From Centropus unirufus (Eukaryota; Chordata; Aves; Cuculiformes; Centropidae): a stretch of DNA of 64,000 nt. Location of the stretch: contig VYZI01000085.1 in NCBI GenBank assembly GCA_013397695.1, positions 1,933,042 to 1,997,041 on the forward strand, in the 5' to 3' direction. Made by a program: the position numbers and the translations under genes. Below, piece by piece: positions 14,801-28,627 of the stretch (the first letter of the stretch is position 1; each line of letters starts with the position of its first letter). The notes beneath the pieces were generated by a model, which was not told where the DNA came from, made no database searches, and saw nothing but the letters and a program-made list of their open reading frames with translations.

Positions 14801-17800
14801 AAAAGTTACATTGCCTTTAAATCCCAGCTTCTAAAAGCTTAAATTCTACTGAAAAGGCACTATGGAAGTGCAACTACAGCACTGTTCAAAATTGAAACCA
14901 AGGCTTTCCTTACATTAGCAGCAGTTCCCTTGATAATCTAAGCTGAAAGGAATCCAATATTTTTTTCGCCTTACTTTTAATTCCCTGTTAGCTTGGGTAA
15001 CGAAAACAGATGAATCCATTTCACTCGCAGCTTCTTGTACACGAGGTGAGCTCGCCAGCGTCCAACACAGCCCGAGTCAGCATTTGGGAAAACACAGCTC
15101 CCCAGGCTTCTCCAGGGGAATGAACTGACCTGGATCTACCAGTCTTCTTTAGGAAAACTGGGAAAGGAGAGGCTTAGGGATAACACAACAATTGCAGTCT
15201 CTCTGGGGGAAGAACACAGATTTTTAATTTCTCTTTTTGAATTTCTAGTAATTGCAACTGAAACTGGACACACTTGTTCAACTGCACCAAATATGGAAAT
15301 AAACTGTAGTTCTCCAGACTATTTTCTTTCCTTTCCTACAAAATCATTAATGCAATAAAAATTCTTTAAATTTCTACAACCCATCTTTTCCAAGTGTACA
15401 ATCATCCAGGTTTTCACCATCTTGATCGCAGATGGTCAAAACAAGAGCAAGATGTGCAAAGCTCACCTGTGGCTAAAAAAAGTGGTATTTTTCCTTTGCA
15501 CTCCCATTTCTAGAACAGATTTTATCACTTTTCTCTCAAGTGAGTTTGCTACTTAGTCTTGCAAAACTTCTTTATAAATACTACAAGCTTTTGAGGGTGA
15601 ATAAAAGTTTCACTTATTTACTCCAGCTGCTTTCAGTCCTTGCAGCAATTGCTGCACTAGGGTTGATGCCAATTTAGAGACTACCGAGGCCTTTGGTCCC
15701 ACTTCATCACTTACCAGCAGTCGAATTTTGTTCTCCCTACACTCCCTGTGTTCAGACTCTTCAAAAACAAACCTACTGCTCCTTCAATTCACATTTTTCT
15801 GAGTTGTATTCTGCTTTTATTTCACCTCTTAAATGACTAACAAAACCGAAAACCCCTTGTAATAAAAGCAAATCTGATTAGATTAAGAGAAGACTGGAAT
15901 TCAACTTCAAATATGCCAAACGTGCAGAACCATGGAGGCATTTGAAAGGGAAGCGGGCCTTAGGGGCGGCTGTGGGAGCGCATCTGAGCACGATGGTAGA
16001 GGAGCCAGAGACCCAGCTGAGGTTGGCCACTGGCTGTTTTAGGCACCCTAAGGTGAACCAGAGCTTCTGCTCTGTCTCTACAGAGAAGAGAAATCGTGAA
16101 AGGACTTGGGCAGTTGCATCAGACCACACTTTCATACCGAGAAGTAGCAGGAGTTTCAAGACCAGCTGTTTTTGCAAGTCTTTTGTGTGAGATCAAGACT
16201 GCATTGGGGGAAAAAAAATAAAATAAAAATCTTCCTCCCCTTTCAATTCTTAACAGCTTTATTTTTTTCATTTTTGCTTAAAAGCACTCCCCAGCACAGA
16301 CTGGAAGCTGATGTTCTTCACCCTCAGACCACCGCTACCATGCAGGGGCTGTGAGTGTATCTCGGAGAGGCACACTTCTCAGGAGTTCAGCAGATACTTT
16401 ATGGGAACCATAGACATCAGCAAGACTGGTGGCTTTAAAAAAAGTGCTCTTGTTAGCAGGATGCTGGGTGAGAATTGCTTTTATCAAGATCACGTGCCAA
16501 GTCGCCCTACAAATAAATTGCAACCTCATAAAATTGTCAAAATTGTATCCCTTAGGAACAACAAAAGTTTGATTCACGTGCACTTTCTGCATTGTAAAAT
16601 ATTTCATATTTTGTTTCTCCTATGTAAAGCATAACAGGCTACATAATTTGATTTATACTTTGGGGATCTGGTACATCTATTAACTATGTAAAAGACAGAG
16701 CACCAAATATTTCACAGTTTACGCTCCAAGTTTCAAATATTCCTGGTACTGAAATAATGAATGGGTGCAAGCAAGAAAGCACTGGGGGGGAAAAACCACC
16801 AACAAAAAGAATTGTCTGCTGACGGTTGCCAAGCCTAAAATATCACAGGATAAAGCAGGAGCCAGAGTAAAGAAACATTATGTGCTAAGAGACCAGAAAA
16901 AATTAGCTTTCTAACAAAGTAGTAGCTTTCTGCTACTGGGGTAGGGAAACATTTTCATTCATGGCTATATCATAATTTGCATTGAAATTAATATTCCTAT
17001 GTGAACTGAAAAATAAATTATGACCAAAAAATTGATTAATTTGAAATACAAAGAGGAAATAATGCTAGATACAGTGTTATTATGAATTAAAAGCTTACCC
17101 CAGGTTGCAAATGAACTGTGGAAATGAAGATCATATATATAAGTTCAAAGCCATTCTTCAAAAAGTTCCCCAACGATTCCTTGCTAAAAGTCTCATCAGA
17201 AGGGCCCATAAGATGCACTAAAACCCCCTGACATTATGTGCACGGTAACCATTCCATGATTCTAGGATAAAGGGAAGTTTTCTGGATCTTAACAGTAAAA
17301 AATGTTCAGGATAGTGGAATCCACAGCTATAACACACGTATTAAACCTTTACGATCACAAAGGTCATCTCTTCATTATGTCCACATTTTACTAACGTACC
17401 CACAAAAGCCAGGGAGCCCCCAGATCCCAGGACTACAGTCTTGCCCCTAAAGCTATAAAAATGACAAACTCCATCCCCAGTTGGGGCAGACCTGGGCTCT
17501 GCAAGAGATTAGAGTGAACACTGAGCCATGTGCCAAGGCAGTCACTAGTCTTGAGACTCAAGTGTCGACTTCGAACAAATTAACGACCGAGCAGCCTCAA
17601 CCAAATGGTGTCTTGACAATTACAAAGTGCGTTTCTAAATCCAAATTCCAGCACCATCTCCCTCAGTTTTCTGAACTGCAGTGATTTACTTGAGCACAAA
17701 AAATACTGCCGCGTGCGGTCCTGAAATATTCTGCGAGCTATCACATCCACTTCCCCATCCAACCCTCTAATGAAAGACACATCGTGGAGATGAAAGAGAA

Positions 17801-20714
17801 GGAGATCAGAGCAGGAATTTGATGCACAAGAGCTGAACGTTACATCACACATGCAACCCTTGTCAAACTCCTCCAACTACACCCGTCTACACACAATCTA
17901 CAGCCAAGATGAAACTGCATTTTCTCCAAGAACCAGCGTGATGCGAACCACAGCTCAGCTTGAAGCTACAAAGGAGTTGGCCAGTGGCTGAGAATTCTGC
18001 ACGCTATCATCCACTTTTGGCGCATGCTCTTGGGATTAGAGAAGACAAGCAAGCAGGCAGGAACAACTAATTGTATGGCCCTTCCCTTTCCCTCAGAGGT
18101 TCATTTCTTTCTCTTCAAAGCCTTATGGATTGATTGTAAAGCCATGGTGGAAAATCAAAAGAAAGCCACTACTCATTACCTACTTAGAATTTCCTGGGCT
18201 CTTACTGTGAAGCTATTTCTCTGCTGTTTGATCTCAAGGCCATCAGCAACGTCTCCAAGCGCGCTACCCAGTTTTGACTTGCAAGGTCCCCTTCTTCATT
18301 CCTCAAAACCAGAAGCTCTTTCCTTAATGATTCCTGAAACTATTTTGAGTATCAATATTTTAAATTTAGAAAAGTACCAAATGATGTTATAAACATAAAT
18401 CACCTACTGAGAAAAAAAAAAAGAAGTACAAATGAAGGTGACCCTTCCTGTCCAAGCGCTGGTATATTTAGGACCAATTTGTCTTTATGCCTCCGTGCAG
18501 CATCACGGTGAGTGAAAAGTGCTCCTGGCCATCTCAGACGTGAACCTTGGAGACAGGCAGCCTCTCTTCGCGTCTCATGACTACTTTCCCTTTGCAAGAG
18601 CCTTTGAACACAAGTTCTATCCATCCCATCACTATTTCCTCCCAGTTAATGACCAAACCATGCTCAGCACCGAAGAAGATACATGAGAAAATAGAGGGGG
18701 GGAGCAGGAAATCTGCTGGGTTGGGACTATTTTAAACCATAGGCAAATATTATTTTAATTTCTGCAAGCACTAATTCACACGTTTGACTGATAAGACTTA
18801 AACAAATGCCAGAATTAAGGATGTGAAAACGCACATGTTGCAACGCTTCCAAAGGAAGCAGATTCCCTTGAAGCAAGCATTGCCTCCTGGGATTTCACCC
18901 CAGATTCTACCTGCTGCCTCCCACAGACGGACGGCTGGGAGAGGAACGTGCTCCTCTTGTTCACCAAAACATTCCACTCCTGTCTATTGAATATCAGACA
19001 CCAACACGTGTTCCTAAGCAACCCCACGCTCACGCCACATCCTTCCTTCTCCACCACTGGTAGACGAGAGGTTTTCATCATCAACCCACGCTGCACCCAA
19101 CGTGCAAGCATCCCACCACGAGGGGTTTGGGCGCAGCACTGAATCAAGCGGCAGCAGGCAGCTTCAGCCCCTGTTTTGTCTTCACTGATGCATGCAGACT
19201 ATAACTAAAAGACAGCACCGTTACTTTTGAGTTGTTTATAAAGGCAGGTTGGGAAAAAAAAAATCCTGACTTAAACACAAAATGCTGGAAGATACAAGCT
19301 AAAAATTGATATTCTTGCCAGCAGGTATGGAAATATTCTTTTAGAGGTATTGAGGGTTAAACTTTTTTCTGACATTTATAATATTCAGTGCTGGAAAAAA
19401 ATCTCTGCAAAGAATAATTGCTCCCACAGGGACCAATCCATGGGTCACAGTTTTTTGCACTTGACGGCAACAGAGCCTCGAATGAGATTTTCTGTAAAAC
19501 CTTGTCTTAAGCTTGCAGCATAATCACAATGTTTGCCCTAGCTCTAGAAGCTGAGCTAAAGCACCACTTCTACAGTGTAATTATTCCACATATGTTCCAA
19601 AAACCCATGGGGAAACTTTATTATTCAGAAGAATAAATAGGGTAAAAATAAATGGTTTTTAATTTTAGCCAATTTTTACACTCCTTATGAATTTTCATTT
19701 TTCTTATGCAAGTTTAAGTCCATGGGAGAGAGGATTTGCCTTGAAGAAATAATTAAACTTTCATCTTCAGTTATGCTTCTTAGCAAATACACAGCCACCC
19801 ACATAGCACAGAACACACGAGTGCTATTCAGTGTCACAGAGAGCCGACACAGTCACCGGTGCTTCACAATCTTCCTTTCAGCTTCAAATTAAAGATTTGA
19901 AGGTTGAACTTCTCTTGAACAACACGGAGGAAGCAGAAGTGCAGTAAGGGCCAAGGTTGGGAGGCGGTTGGGGTCTCCACACAGAGCTTGATTAAATCAG
20001 CCCTCAATACTTGTTTGAATACTTAAAGTATTCTTAGAGAATAATGGAGTAATCTGCCTAGGGGGTATGTAAACCTCGTCCCTTAAGGATAATAAACGAT
20101 TATAAAACTCATTTTGTGATGACAACGTCTGGACCAGGTTTAGGCAATTGCAGAAGTCAGAATTTTCCTGGGAAGGGGAGCTGAGGAAGCAGGGCTCCAC
20201 CTGCTTCAGGAAGATCCAGGCACATTGTGCAACTAAGGCTACGTACAACACCTCCTCCAGTTCCTGGGAACATTTTGACACACCTTTCTTAGCACAGGTG
20301 CTCTGTAGCTAGGTCACAAAATCCACACGTCCCCAAACCCATCTGCAAACAAGCTGTACCCTCTCCAAGGGGGCCGGGTGACCCATTCACTGCCCTCAAG
20401 CACCCACACGTCCCCCTCTGCAAGTGCTGCTCCTTTTTGCCAGAGCTCAGGATGTTTTCCGGCACCCGAGATGGCTGAAGAGAAGGGAGGGTGGAAAGAG
20501 TGGAAATCAGACGTTAATGAAGACCAATGGGCCGAAATGTAAGAAGGGATTAACGTTTGATGCTTATTCTAAGCTGCACCAGGGCCCCAGGGAGCAGCAG
20601 CTCAGCAACCTTCCTCAAGACGCCCCAACTAGCTCCAAGGCCCTTCTGCAGGTGGTAAAATCTCTACATTGACCTTATAGCAACCTTGCTATGGGGCCAA
20701 AGAACAATCGGACA

Positions 20715-21006
20715 GGCGTTTTAGCAGGGCCTGTTGCAAGAGGACAAGGGACAATGTTTTTAAACAAAAAGGGGAAGAGTCTGACTCGATATAAGCAAGA
20801 CTTTTTACAATGAGGGTCATGAAACACGGACCCAGGGTGCTCAGAGAGATGGTGGATGCCTCATCCTGGAAAAATTCAAGGTCAGGTTGGACGGGGCTCT
20901 GAGCAACCTTGTCTGGTTGAAGCTGTCCCTGGCCATTGCAGAGGGGGCTGGGCTGGACTGTGCGAGCTTTAAAGGTCTCTTCCAACCCAAACCATGTGAT
21001 GATTCT
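20715..21006 (+). mobile_element. CR1 retroposon 3' fragment
   Basis: It contains 'acaagggacaatgtttttaa', 'aggtcaggttggacgggg', 'ctggttgaagctgtccct' and a tail 'ccatgtgatgattct'. It is in the same subfamily as the copy at 32405-32724 by the shared 'tctggttgaagctg' block. The left boundary is approximate. Confidence 0.88.
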
Positions 21007-23734
21007 AAATGGCTTCCTGACACATGATATTGATTTCCTTCTCATGCAGATAGAATTTCTGATCAAAATCGGATGACTCCTCCCTCAACACAAGCATCTC
21101 TCAAATTTCCCCAGTCTTGCTGCACTGATAAGTCAATCCCTGAATGTTGTTGCCACTTCCAACCCAAACAACACATTAGTCCCAGACATGTTGTTCTCCT
21201 CCTTCAAACACACAATAAAGAAAATGATCCCGGAGAGCTGATTCAATCTAACACACTACACCCAGTGTCCAACCTTGGATTCAAGAGCAAATCTAGAGAT
21301 TAGACAGGCAAAAAAAGACTATTAATAAATCACACCTCATACCCTAAATTTCACGCAATCTAAAACTCAAAGGCACGCCTTGCATCCAAACAACCCCACA
21401 GAATGTTAGCCACAGCCGTAAGAACGCCTGCCCACCTCTGCCGTTCAGTGCTGACCCAGTGAACACAGCAGATTCATTTTGAAATCCAATCCAATCCTCC
21501 TGAAAGATAAGAAACTTCACAGGAAGATTGTACCAAGTGAGAAGTGATGGCAACTGTACCTTACACTAATGGATTAACTTGTGGAGCCTTCAAATGTCAC
21601 ATATCTCATTGGTTCTCTTAAATAGACAGGTTTCAGTAGATGAATCAGGAGACACGGAGTCAGTTGTCAGCAGAGCTCTTTGCATCCCTCACTCCCCAAG
21701 ACTGCCTCAAGGCTCGATTTGATCTACTCAGGAAGAGCTGTTGAAAGCAAAATCCAAGCAACCCAGAAATAATGTTGGGATTTGAGGAGCTCTCAACAGG
21801 GGCAAATTCCTTTTAGCAGAAACATCACCTCTACTGTCTAACACAATTCAGGTTCCTCTTCAGTCCTAAATTTAACTTAGAGCTAATTTGCCATCACTTC
21901 TGCCTGGCAATTCAGCTCCCTTCTGCACAACTCAACCTCAGCCACACAGGCCGCTGGCCGTGCTGCTCGGACAGTGGAGATGCACAGTGGGGCACAAAGA
22001 CTTCAGCGCTGAGGCAACCACCTCCACCTTTGTCTTCTGCTGCCTTCATTGACTTCACATACACAGATTTTTTTCAATTTTTGTTTGTCATCTCAGACCT
22101 TGCTAAGCATCAAGTGACCTATGCCCACCTTCTCCAAGCCACACTTCAAACCCCACCACCAAGGCTTAGGTCAAAAAAAATTACACCACTTGGAAACACA
22201 ACATTCTACAAATGAGACCAAACCCACCTGCATGGAGAACTGCGCTAAAAAAGACTACGACACAGCACCCTGTGATTATAATCCTGACCTTGCGTTTTTC
22301 AATACTGCTGATAATGGGTGCACTAAAAAAAGCTATCACCTGCCAAAATAGCACAGAGTTCTGCACAGTTCTTCCCCTAGACAGATGATGCAACAACAGA
22401 AAACCAAACTAACATCAAACGAACAAAAAAGGAACCATCGGGGAAGATTTCAGAAATGCTGCTTAATAAGCTGGAAGGTGGAACTTGCACACTCCAGTGA
22501 TGAGGAGGCTCCAAGAACCAATTTGGAGAGGAATTTATGCAGGGGGCTTGCCAGCAGCAAGGAACAGAATCTGCTCGTTTGCTTTTCATCCGTATAAAAT
22601 GGTTTTAATTTTCAGAAGGTCAGTGTGCGACATCATGTTATTAATGGACAGTCTTGGTATTCTACCCGGTTCCTCCGAGCTGAGCTTCCAGTCTCTGAGC
22701 ACAATCACGTAGCAATTCTGGTTATCAAAAGGCGAGGGCAAACAAACAAAATTCTGATCTCTTTCCTTCGACAGTAATTAGCAAAAATTATCGAACTAAA
22801 GCTCCCAATGCAGACAAAGCCTCCCATATGGTTGAATCTTTACTTTTGACTTGTCTGAACAAGCATGAACAAAATCCACAGCAAACAATAATCGGTTCAG
22901 CCTGCTGTCTTTTACACTGACTTCCATTTCACATATCCCCAATCTCAGCTTGTCATTAGTAATTCTAATTAGTTCACCAGCTCAATGCCACGCTGGAGTC
23001 AGTAAAAACTGAGATCATTGCTAATCAAGAAGAAACGTTGTTCTTTCCTCAATATAAGTAATATTCACTGTACAAAGCACCCACAGAAATTCATATTGTT
23101 TGGAATTTTAAACCAAGATTCAAAATGTAACTAAAACATGGGAATACCTTTGATTCCCAAAAAGATAACAAAAGGGTGATTACAAATTATCCCAGCTCTA
23201 GCTACATAACCAACCCCAGGAGGACATACAATACAGCATTTAGCACTGGGTTGTATCTTCAAGCGCAGTTCCGTAGGCAGACACTTTGCACACATCCTTC
23301 CGGAGCTCTTTCCGAAGGGAAGCCCTTTCTAACACCAGCACGGAAATTTTTCTTTGGTATCTGGGGGTTGATAGGGGGGTTTTCCTTTAAAGTTCTCACG
23401 CAGGCCAATTACACATTTTTTCATAGAGGATAAAACCCAATTATGTGGAACTTCAATCACAAATCACAAAAGAGACCTGTGCAATTAAACAGCGCTCTTC
23501 TACACAAATTGCTAATTAATGGGACATCCAGGAGGCGAACCAAGCTGTCCTCTACTGAAAGAGAGAACGTATGAGCTTGCTGCTGGGCCTGCAAAGGGAA
23601 AATGCTGTGAGGTCACTGTGAGTCTGCTGGAACAGCTCTGCTCCCCCCCAGCAGTGAACAGAGTCCACACCAACCACTATGACCACACGGCCCAGCAGGT
23701 CAGGCAAATCAGGCCTCAGAGGTTCAGTGCTCCC

Positions 23735-24016
23735 ATGATCCCCATCCCAGAGTGCCGGGATGAGGGGGAATGGCTTTAAATTGGAAGGGGGAAGATTTAG
23801 ATATTAGGAAGAAATTTTTCATGATGAGTGTGGTGAGGCACCGGCCCAGGCTGCCCAGAGAAGCTGTGGCTGCCTCATCCCTGGAGGTGTTCAAGGCCAG
23901 GGTGGATGGAGCTCGGAGACCCCTGATCCAGTGGGAGGCGTCCCTGCTTGTGGCAGAGGACGGTACTGGATGCACTTTGAGGTCCTTCCCAACTCAAACC
24001 ATCCCATGATTCTAAT
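23735..24016 (+). mobile_element. CR1 retroposon 3' fragment
   Basis: It contains 'gatgagggggaatggcttta', 'tattaggaagaaattttt', 'atccctggaggtgttcaagg' and a tail 'ccatcccatgattcta'. It is 5' truncated and antisense to PEPD. Confidence 0.92.
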
Positions 24017-27000
24017 TGTCAGGCAGCTTTGGGAAACAAGGCAGTGGAGCCATTTTCAGGCTCCACACTGCTAGCAACTGATTAAAAAAATTAAAGAAAA
24101 TCCCATTTCAGTAGCTGAGCAGGCTTGGGGTCAGCAGAGCACTGGTCTTTTGTGCAATACAAACAAATCCTATTCACAAATACCAGTGAGGGTCAGGGCA
24201 CAATTCCACACCTTTCCCACATCAAAAAGCAACTGTGAAGAATTCACCCGTGTGCTCTGGTCAGCTGCAGTGCTCTTTCTTGTCTACCATCCACACAGGC
24301 TCATGCGAAGGACTCACAAAGGCTCTGCAGGAGTTGAAATGCTAAACACAGAAACTGGATCATGAAAAAAATGTAAATATTTTAAAAGATTATCTGCTGC
24401 AAGAGTCAGTGACTTTCTCAAGAACATTCTAAGAGCAAAATCTATCAGGAGAGAGAGAGTGGCAAATCCTGATTAGCTAAAATAATCAGCATTTCACTAA
24501 AAGGAAATACCCAAAGGAGAATGAAATTGTTCTGGCTATTTTCTCTTTTCCAGTGAAATAACATGTACGTTTTATTTTCAGTTTGTTCCACTGGTGCAGA
24601 GGAGAGAGAGATAAATGAAAGACGAGAGTCACAATCCACGAGAGCACTCTCAGACTTCCAGATAGCGAAATTTAACATTGACAGATACCACAGCACCTGA
24701 TCTCGGAGACTAAGCTCTGCTTTGGAATTGGGGACAGCACGAAAAAGAATAGGGATAAAAGAACCGATATCGGCCTCAGGTGGTAGAGAGGCAAGGTGTA
24801 AAAATAGTCTGTAAGCATTGTAAACCAAGAAAGAAAAACCTCTGCAGCCACCTTCTCTCTACGTTATTCTTTAAATTGTTGCTGTTAGAGCAGAGCAGAG
24901 TTTAAGTTTAGTATTAACTACTACAAAATCACAATGACTTGTACGGGTGAGCAGACCTAAAAGACCCCCTGCACTACACATACAGAGGGGGCATCTGTGC
25001 AGCTGGGCTCTGAGCTCTTGACCTGGCTGGCACAACTCCAAGTGCCCCCTCTCCAACCACACCTGGAGAACCAGTGTCCCACCCGGAGCCTCTCCAGCTG
25101 ACAGGGGGCTACGGGCAGCTGCGAGATCAAAGGGAGTGGACACTGCTCTACATCCCTTGTACCACCAAAGCATCCCAAGTCGTAAGAAGGGAAGGGAGAC
25201 AAACCTTCTAGGGAGAAAAGCAGACATGGAGATGAAGTGGCTTCCCCTGAGAAGCCAATAATAAAAACCACATCTGAGCAGTGCCCAAGAGCTACAGAAT
25301 CTGCACAAGTACGGTCCGATTCTTCTTTGCTGCTTTTACTGCTGGAAACAACACAAAAAGTACCGTTACCCGCACCCGATACCACACGTCACACCACCTG
25401 CCCTTCACAGGAGGTGATGGCTCCTCTGTTTTCCAAGAGCTCGCTCTACAGGAGCGGGATACAAGCTTTTGGATCCTAGGTATGGAATCACAGCTCTTCA
25501 AGTGCTAACACCAAGGTGCTCCTGTGTTCCTCAGCTGCAGAGGGTGCAGAGAGTCAGATCATCGAGGGAGATCTTGGACAGGGGAATGAGCACTTAGGCC
25601 CCGTGTCATGAGGGCAGTGGTGATTTAATGAATTCAGGGCTGCTAAGAAGAGGAAAAAAAACCCCACCAAGCTGGGCAATGATAGAAATTGATAATCACT
25701 GATTCAGAGAAGCAATCTCCAGCGCTTTAGAGCACCCTGAAACACATCTGAATCAGTACTGTCCGTGTAGAGAACCATACACGCAAAAAAACATTTTTGG
25801 TTTTATACACACAATTAGCTGAATCACAGATTTTTTACACATACTTCTCAAGCTGATTTCTTTTATCCTTTTGCTGTATTTTAACAATATATCCAAGCAC
25901 AGAGCAGCTTCATAATTAAAAGCCTTTCATTAAAGAAGATTAATTAAACATGAGATAAGCACAAATACTAAACAAACTACTTCAGAGGAAATCCAGAGTC
26001 TGACCTCGCAAAATGACTTGATATGCAATCACACATGCTGTGAATTACTGCGCATAGATAATTGCCTTGGCTGTCTCCTTAAAGTCAGCCGACCACGTGC
26101 TAAAGTTAAATACCATCAAAGCAAAAAGAGAAGTCGGGGCTGATTGGACTTGTAGTTAAATGCACTAATTTTAAATATATATCAGCATTAACGCAATACC
26201 GGTTCGCAATCATTTACCAGTGGACATTACTGCCAAAGAACACTTCCAGTGCATTAATGAAGTGAGCTTTCAACCCTCAAAATAAAAGATATCATCTTAT
26301 CTATAGATTTCTCCATAATTTCTTTCAAATTACTTCTCAGAATAATCCCAGTACTGGAAATGCTTCTAGTTTTGTGCTTTGTTGACCTTTAAAAACATTT
26401 TCCAGAATATTTTAACATGTCCTCGCTGTATGATACAATAGAAATAAAATTATTAATTATTTGAAGACTGCATAACAGAACGAGTAAAGAAAAGGACGGG
26501 AGGTTTATTGACCACATTTCAGGAAATATCTATATTAATTTCAAAAATTCATTTCCACACACCTCAGTGGGAACTGCAAATCCACCTGAGAAAAGGGGGT
26601 AACAGAACTCAGAGTTCTCACAAAAGGATTGGAAGCCTTCGAAACAACAGAAAATTATAAGTGTGAATATTTCTGATAAACCTACACAGACTGATTTTTG
26701 GATCTCTGCACCATTAGATTTCAGATGTACCAGAGCTGCAGAATGTCCGGCCCTTTGGCAAAAACAAAAATAAAACATTTTGAAGCCCTTTACTATTTCA
26801 GTGAAAATTGTCTGGTTTTGGACATTACCTATTTTTAGAGCTTTGGAAGCTCCCTTCTTACACTACAACAATTGGGTTCATCTGCCTACACAGCAGAGGT
26901 TTCCCAGACCGTTTTCTAACTGCATTTATAAACATTTCAACTACACATTTCTTGCCAGAAAGGCGTGGAAATGACAGGTTTACATTTTTAGGACCCTCTT

Positions 27001-28580
27001 CCCCTTAGCAATAAGGGAACAGAAACTGGAGCAGGGCTGAGTTCCACCAGCAGCACAAACCCAAGCTCTAATTATAGCCTGCGAGGCAGACACCACAGAG
27101 GGAGCCTGCCAAGACCTCTCTCATCACTGAAACCACCTCAAACTCTTTCAAGAAATCTATCAGGACATATGGAAGAACAGAAGGCAACTTTAAATAGGTT
27201 TAACAGACAGCTGCTTAATTAATTTATTTTTTTTAATTGGAAAGGCATAAATAATATTTTCGAAAGGTTGATGGGTGTGGAAGAAGCTGGGCCAGAGAAG
27301 GTTGGGATTCCTGGAGTGACAATGCTCCATCCCTCACAGACGCACAGAAGAGTTTAGGTAGAGTTTATATCTATGTCTTTGTTGCATGACATTTAAACCA
27401 AGCTGCCAGGATTCTGACATTTAAAATTATTTGAGAACAAACTCCGCTTTACGGAAAGTTTTGATTCCTATTGACATCTAGAGCCAATCCTTCACTACTG
27501 GCATGTATAGCGTGGGCAGTAAGCAAAACGAACATAAACACAAGGTGCATTAATACATTTAACAGAGAAAATGTATACAACATTTTTTTACCCCGGTGCT
27601 ACACATAACTGCACTTTACAGCTCAAATTACAGGCATGAGACTAGAGAGCCTGCACAAATTTAAACTGTTTAAAAGTAACATTAGTTATTCCACATTGCA
27701 CATAAAAAGACATTATCCGTCTCCGGAGTGACCTTGAAATCCTTATGCAAAGACTGAGGTCACTGTTTTCCCATCTCTGGGTGCTGAATTAGCTGCTTGC
27801 TAGTGTTTGAAAAATTACCGTCAAGTAAACAATTGTAGCCAACAATAGCTGCTATTTCTTCATTAAGCAAATCTTAGAAAATTGATAATGCTGCATAAGA
27901 GTTAAAAAAAAAATGGACTTGGGGATCAAAACCACACTTTATACGACAGGCAGCTGCTGATCTAACGTAAATATTGAGATAAAAAAGAAGGCAACATTTT
28001 CCTTGTATCTAGATACATCACTCCTGTATTCAGTTAGAAGCGGCCAATCCTTCCTGTATGCGCCTGTGTTTTCTTCCACATAAAGAGATATATCCTGTAT
28101 TTTGATTGACTTCTGAACAGACACAGTGACACCCATTACAGTGGATTAAGCATAGGTAATGCCAACGTGGAGTTGCAGGCAAAATGTAATTGAACACAGC
28201 CTTTTATAAGGCTCTTAAGCACTCATACACGCAGTCTTCTAAGCATAACAAGCATAGGGGCAATGTTTCTCCATAACCACCGTTTTATTGGATGGCTTCA
28301 GACCATAATCACAGCCATTTTGCAAAGCTTCTGTAAATTACTGAAACTCCAGGAAGAGAATTGTGCTACACACTAAAAGATATGCCAAAAAATAATCAAC
28401 CGCCATCCAATGTGTGTTTGAAAGGGATGAAGCACCACCTCAAAAATCAAGCTTAAAATCAAGTTTACAACAGTCTTCAAGCAGCAGCGAGTTCTTGTCT
28501 CAACCAAACCAATGCTGCTGCTTTGCCCCACTACAGCCAGACTTTTTCTTTTTTATTACAGTTATTGAAAGAACTCTTAC

Positions 28581-28627
28581 CTCTCCATCTCGTATTCTTT
28601 CATACCTGCTTTCACTGCCTTCATTAC
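28581..28627 (-). CDS. PEPD: PEPD coding exon 9 (residues 209-223 and two bases of codon 224)
   Basis: The 47-base exon has acceptor TTACAG and donor GTAAGA. It reads VMKAVKAGMKEYEME, against VMKAVKVGMKEYELE in human, with AG as the start of codon 224 (Ser in human). It is part of the first helical region of the catalytic domain. It is the last exon that I can find before the left edge, so the reading frame is left open at this point. Confidence 0.95.

Larger units (their letters stand above)
1..28580 (-). other. PEPD intron 9, partial (at least 28.6 kb)
   Basis: I searched this stretch by eye for the remaining prolidase exons, including YTCICG, HYGHAGAPNDR, the DMGGEYYCFASDIT region, MPHGLGHFLG and GGVRIEED. 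I found none. It carries CR1 copies at 11345-11815, 20715-21006 and 23735-24016, several short homopolymers, a CpG-dense patch near 1150-1290, a GC-richer stretch at about 5880-6400 and AT-rich blocks. No tRNA, rRNA or small-RNA gene was recognised. A short or diverged exon could have been missed, so the single-intron reading is probable, not certain. Confidence 0.7.

Noticed and set aside
17225..17265. Possible CR1 tail ('ccattccatgattctagg')
   Set aside because: The octamer-like tail is present, but the upstream bases do not match CR1, so chance or an extremely worn copy is as likely.
24957..25385. Two overlapping minus-strand frames of about 145 codons
   Set aside because: Both are Cys/Ser-rich translations of a locally GC-rich stretch, in different frames, with no domain or conserved motif.
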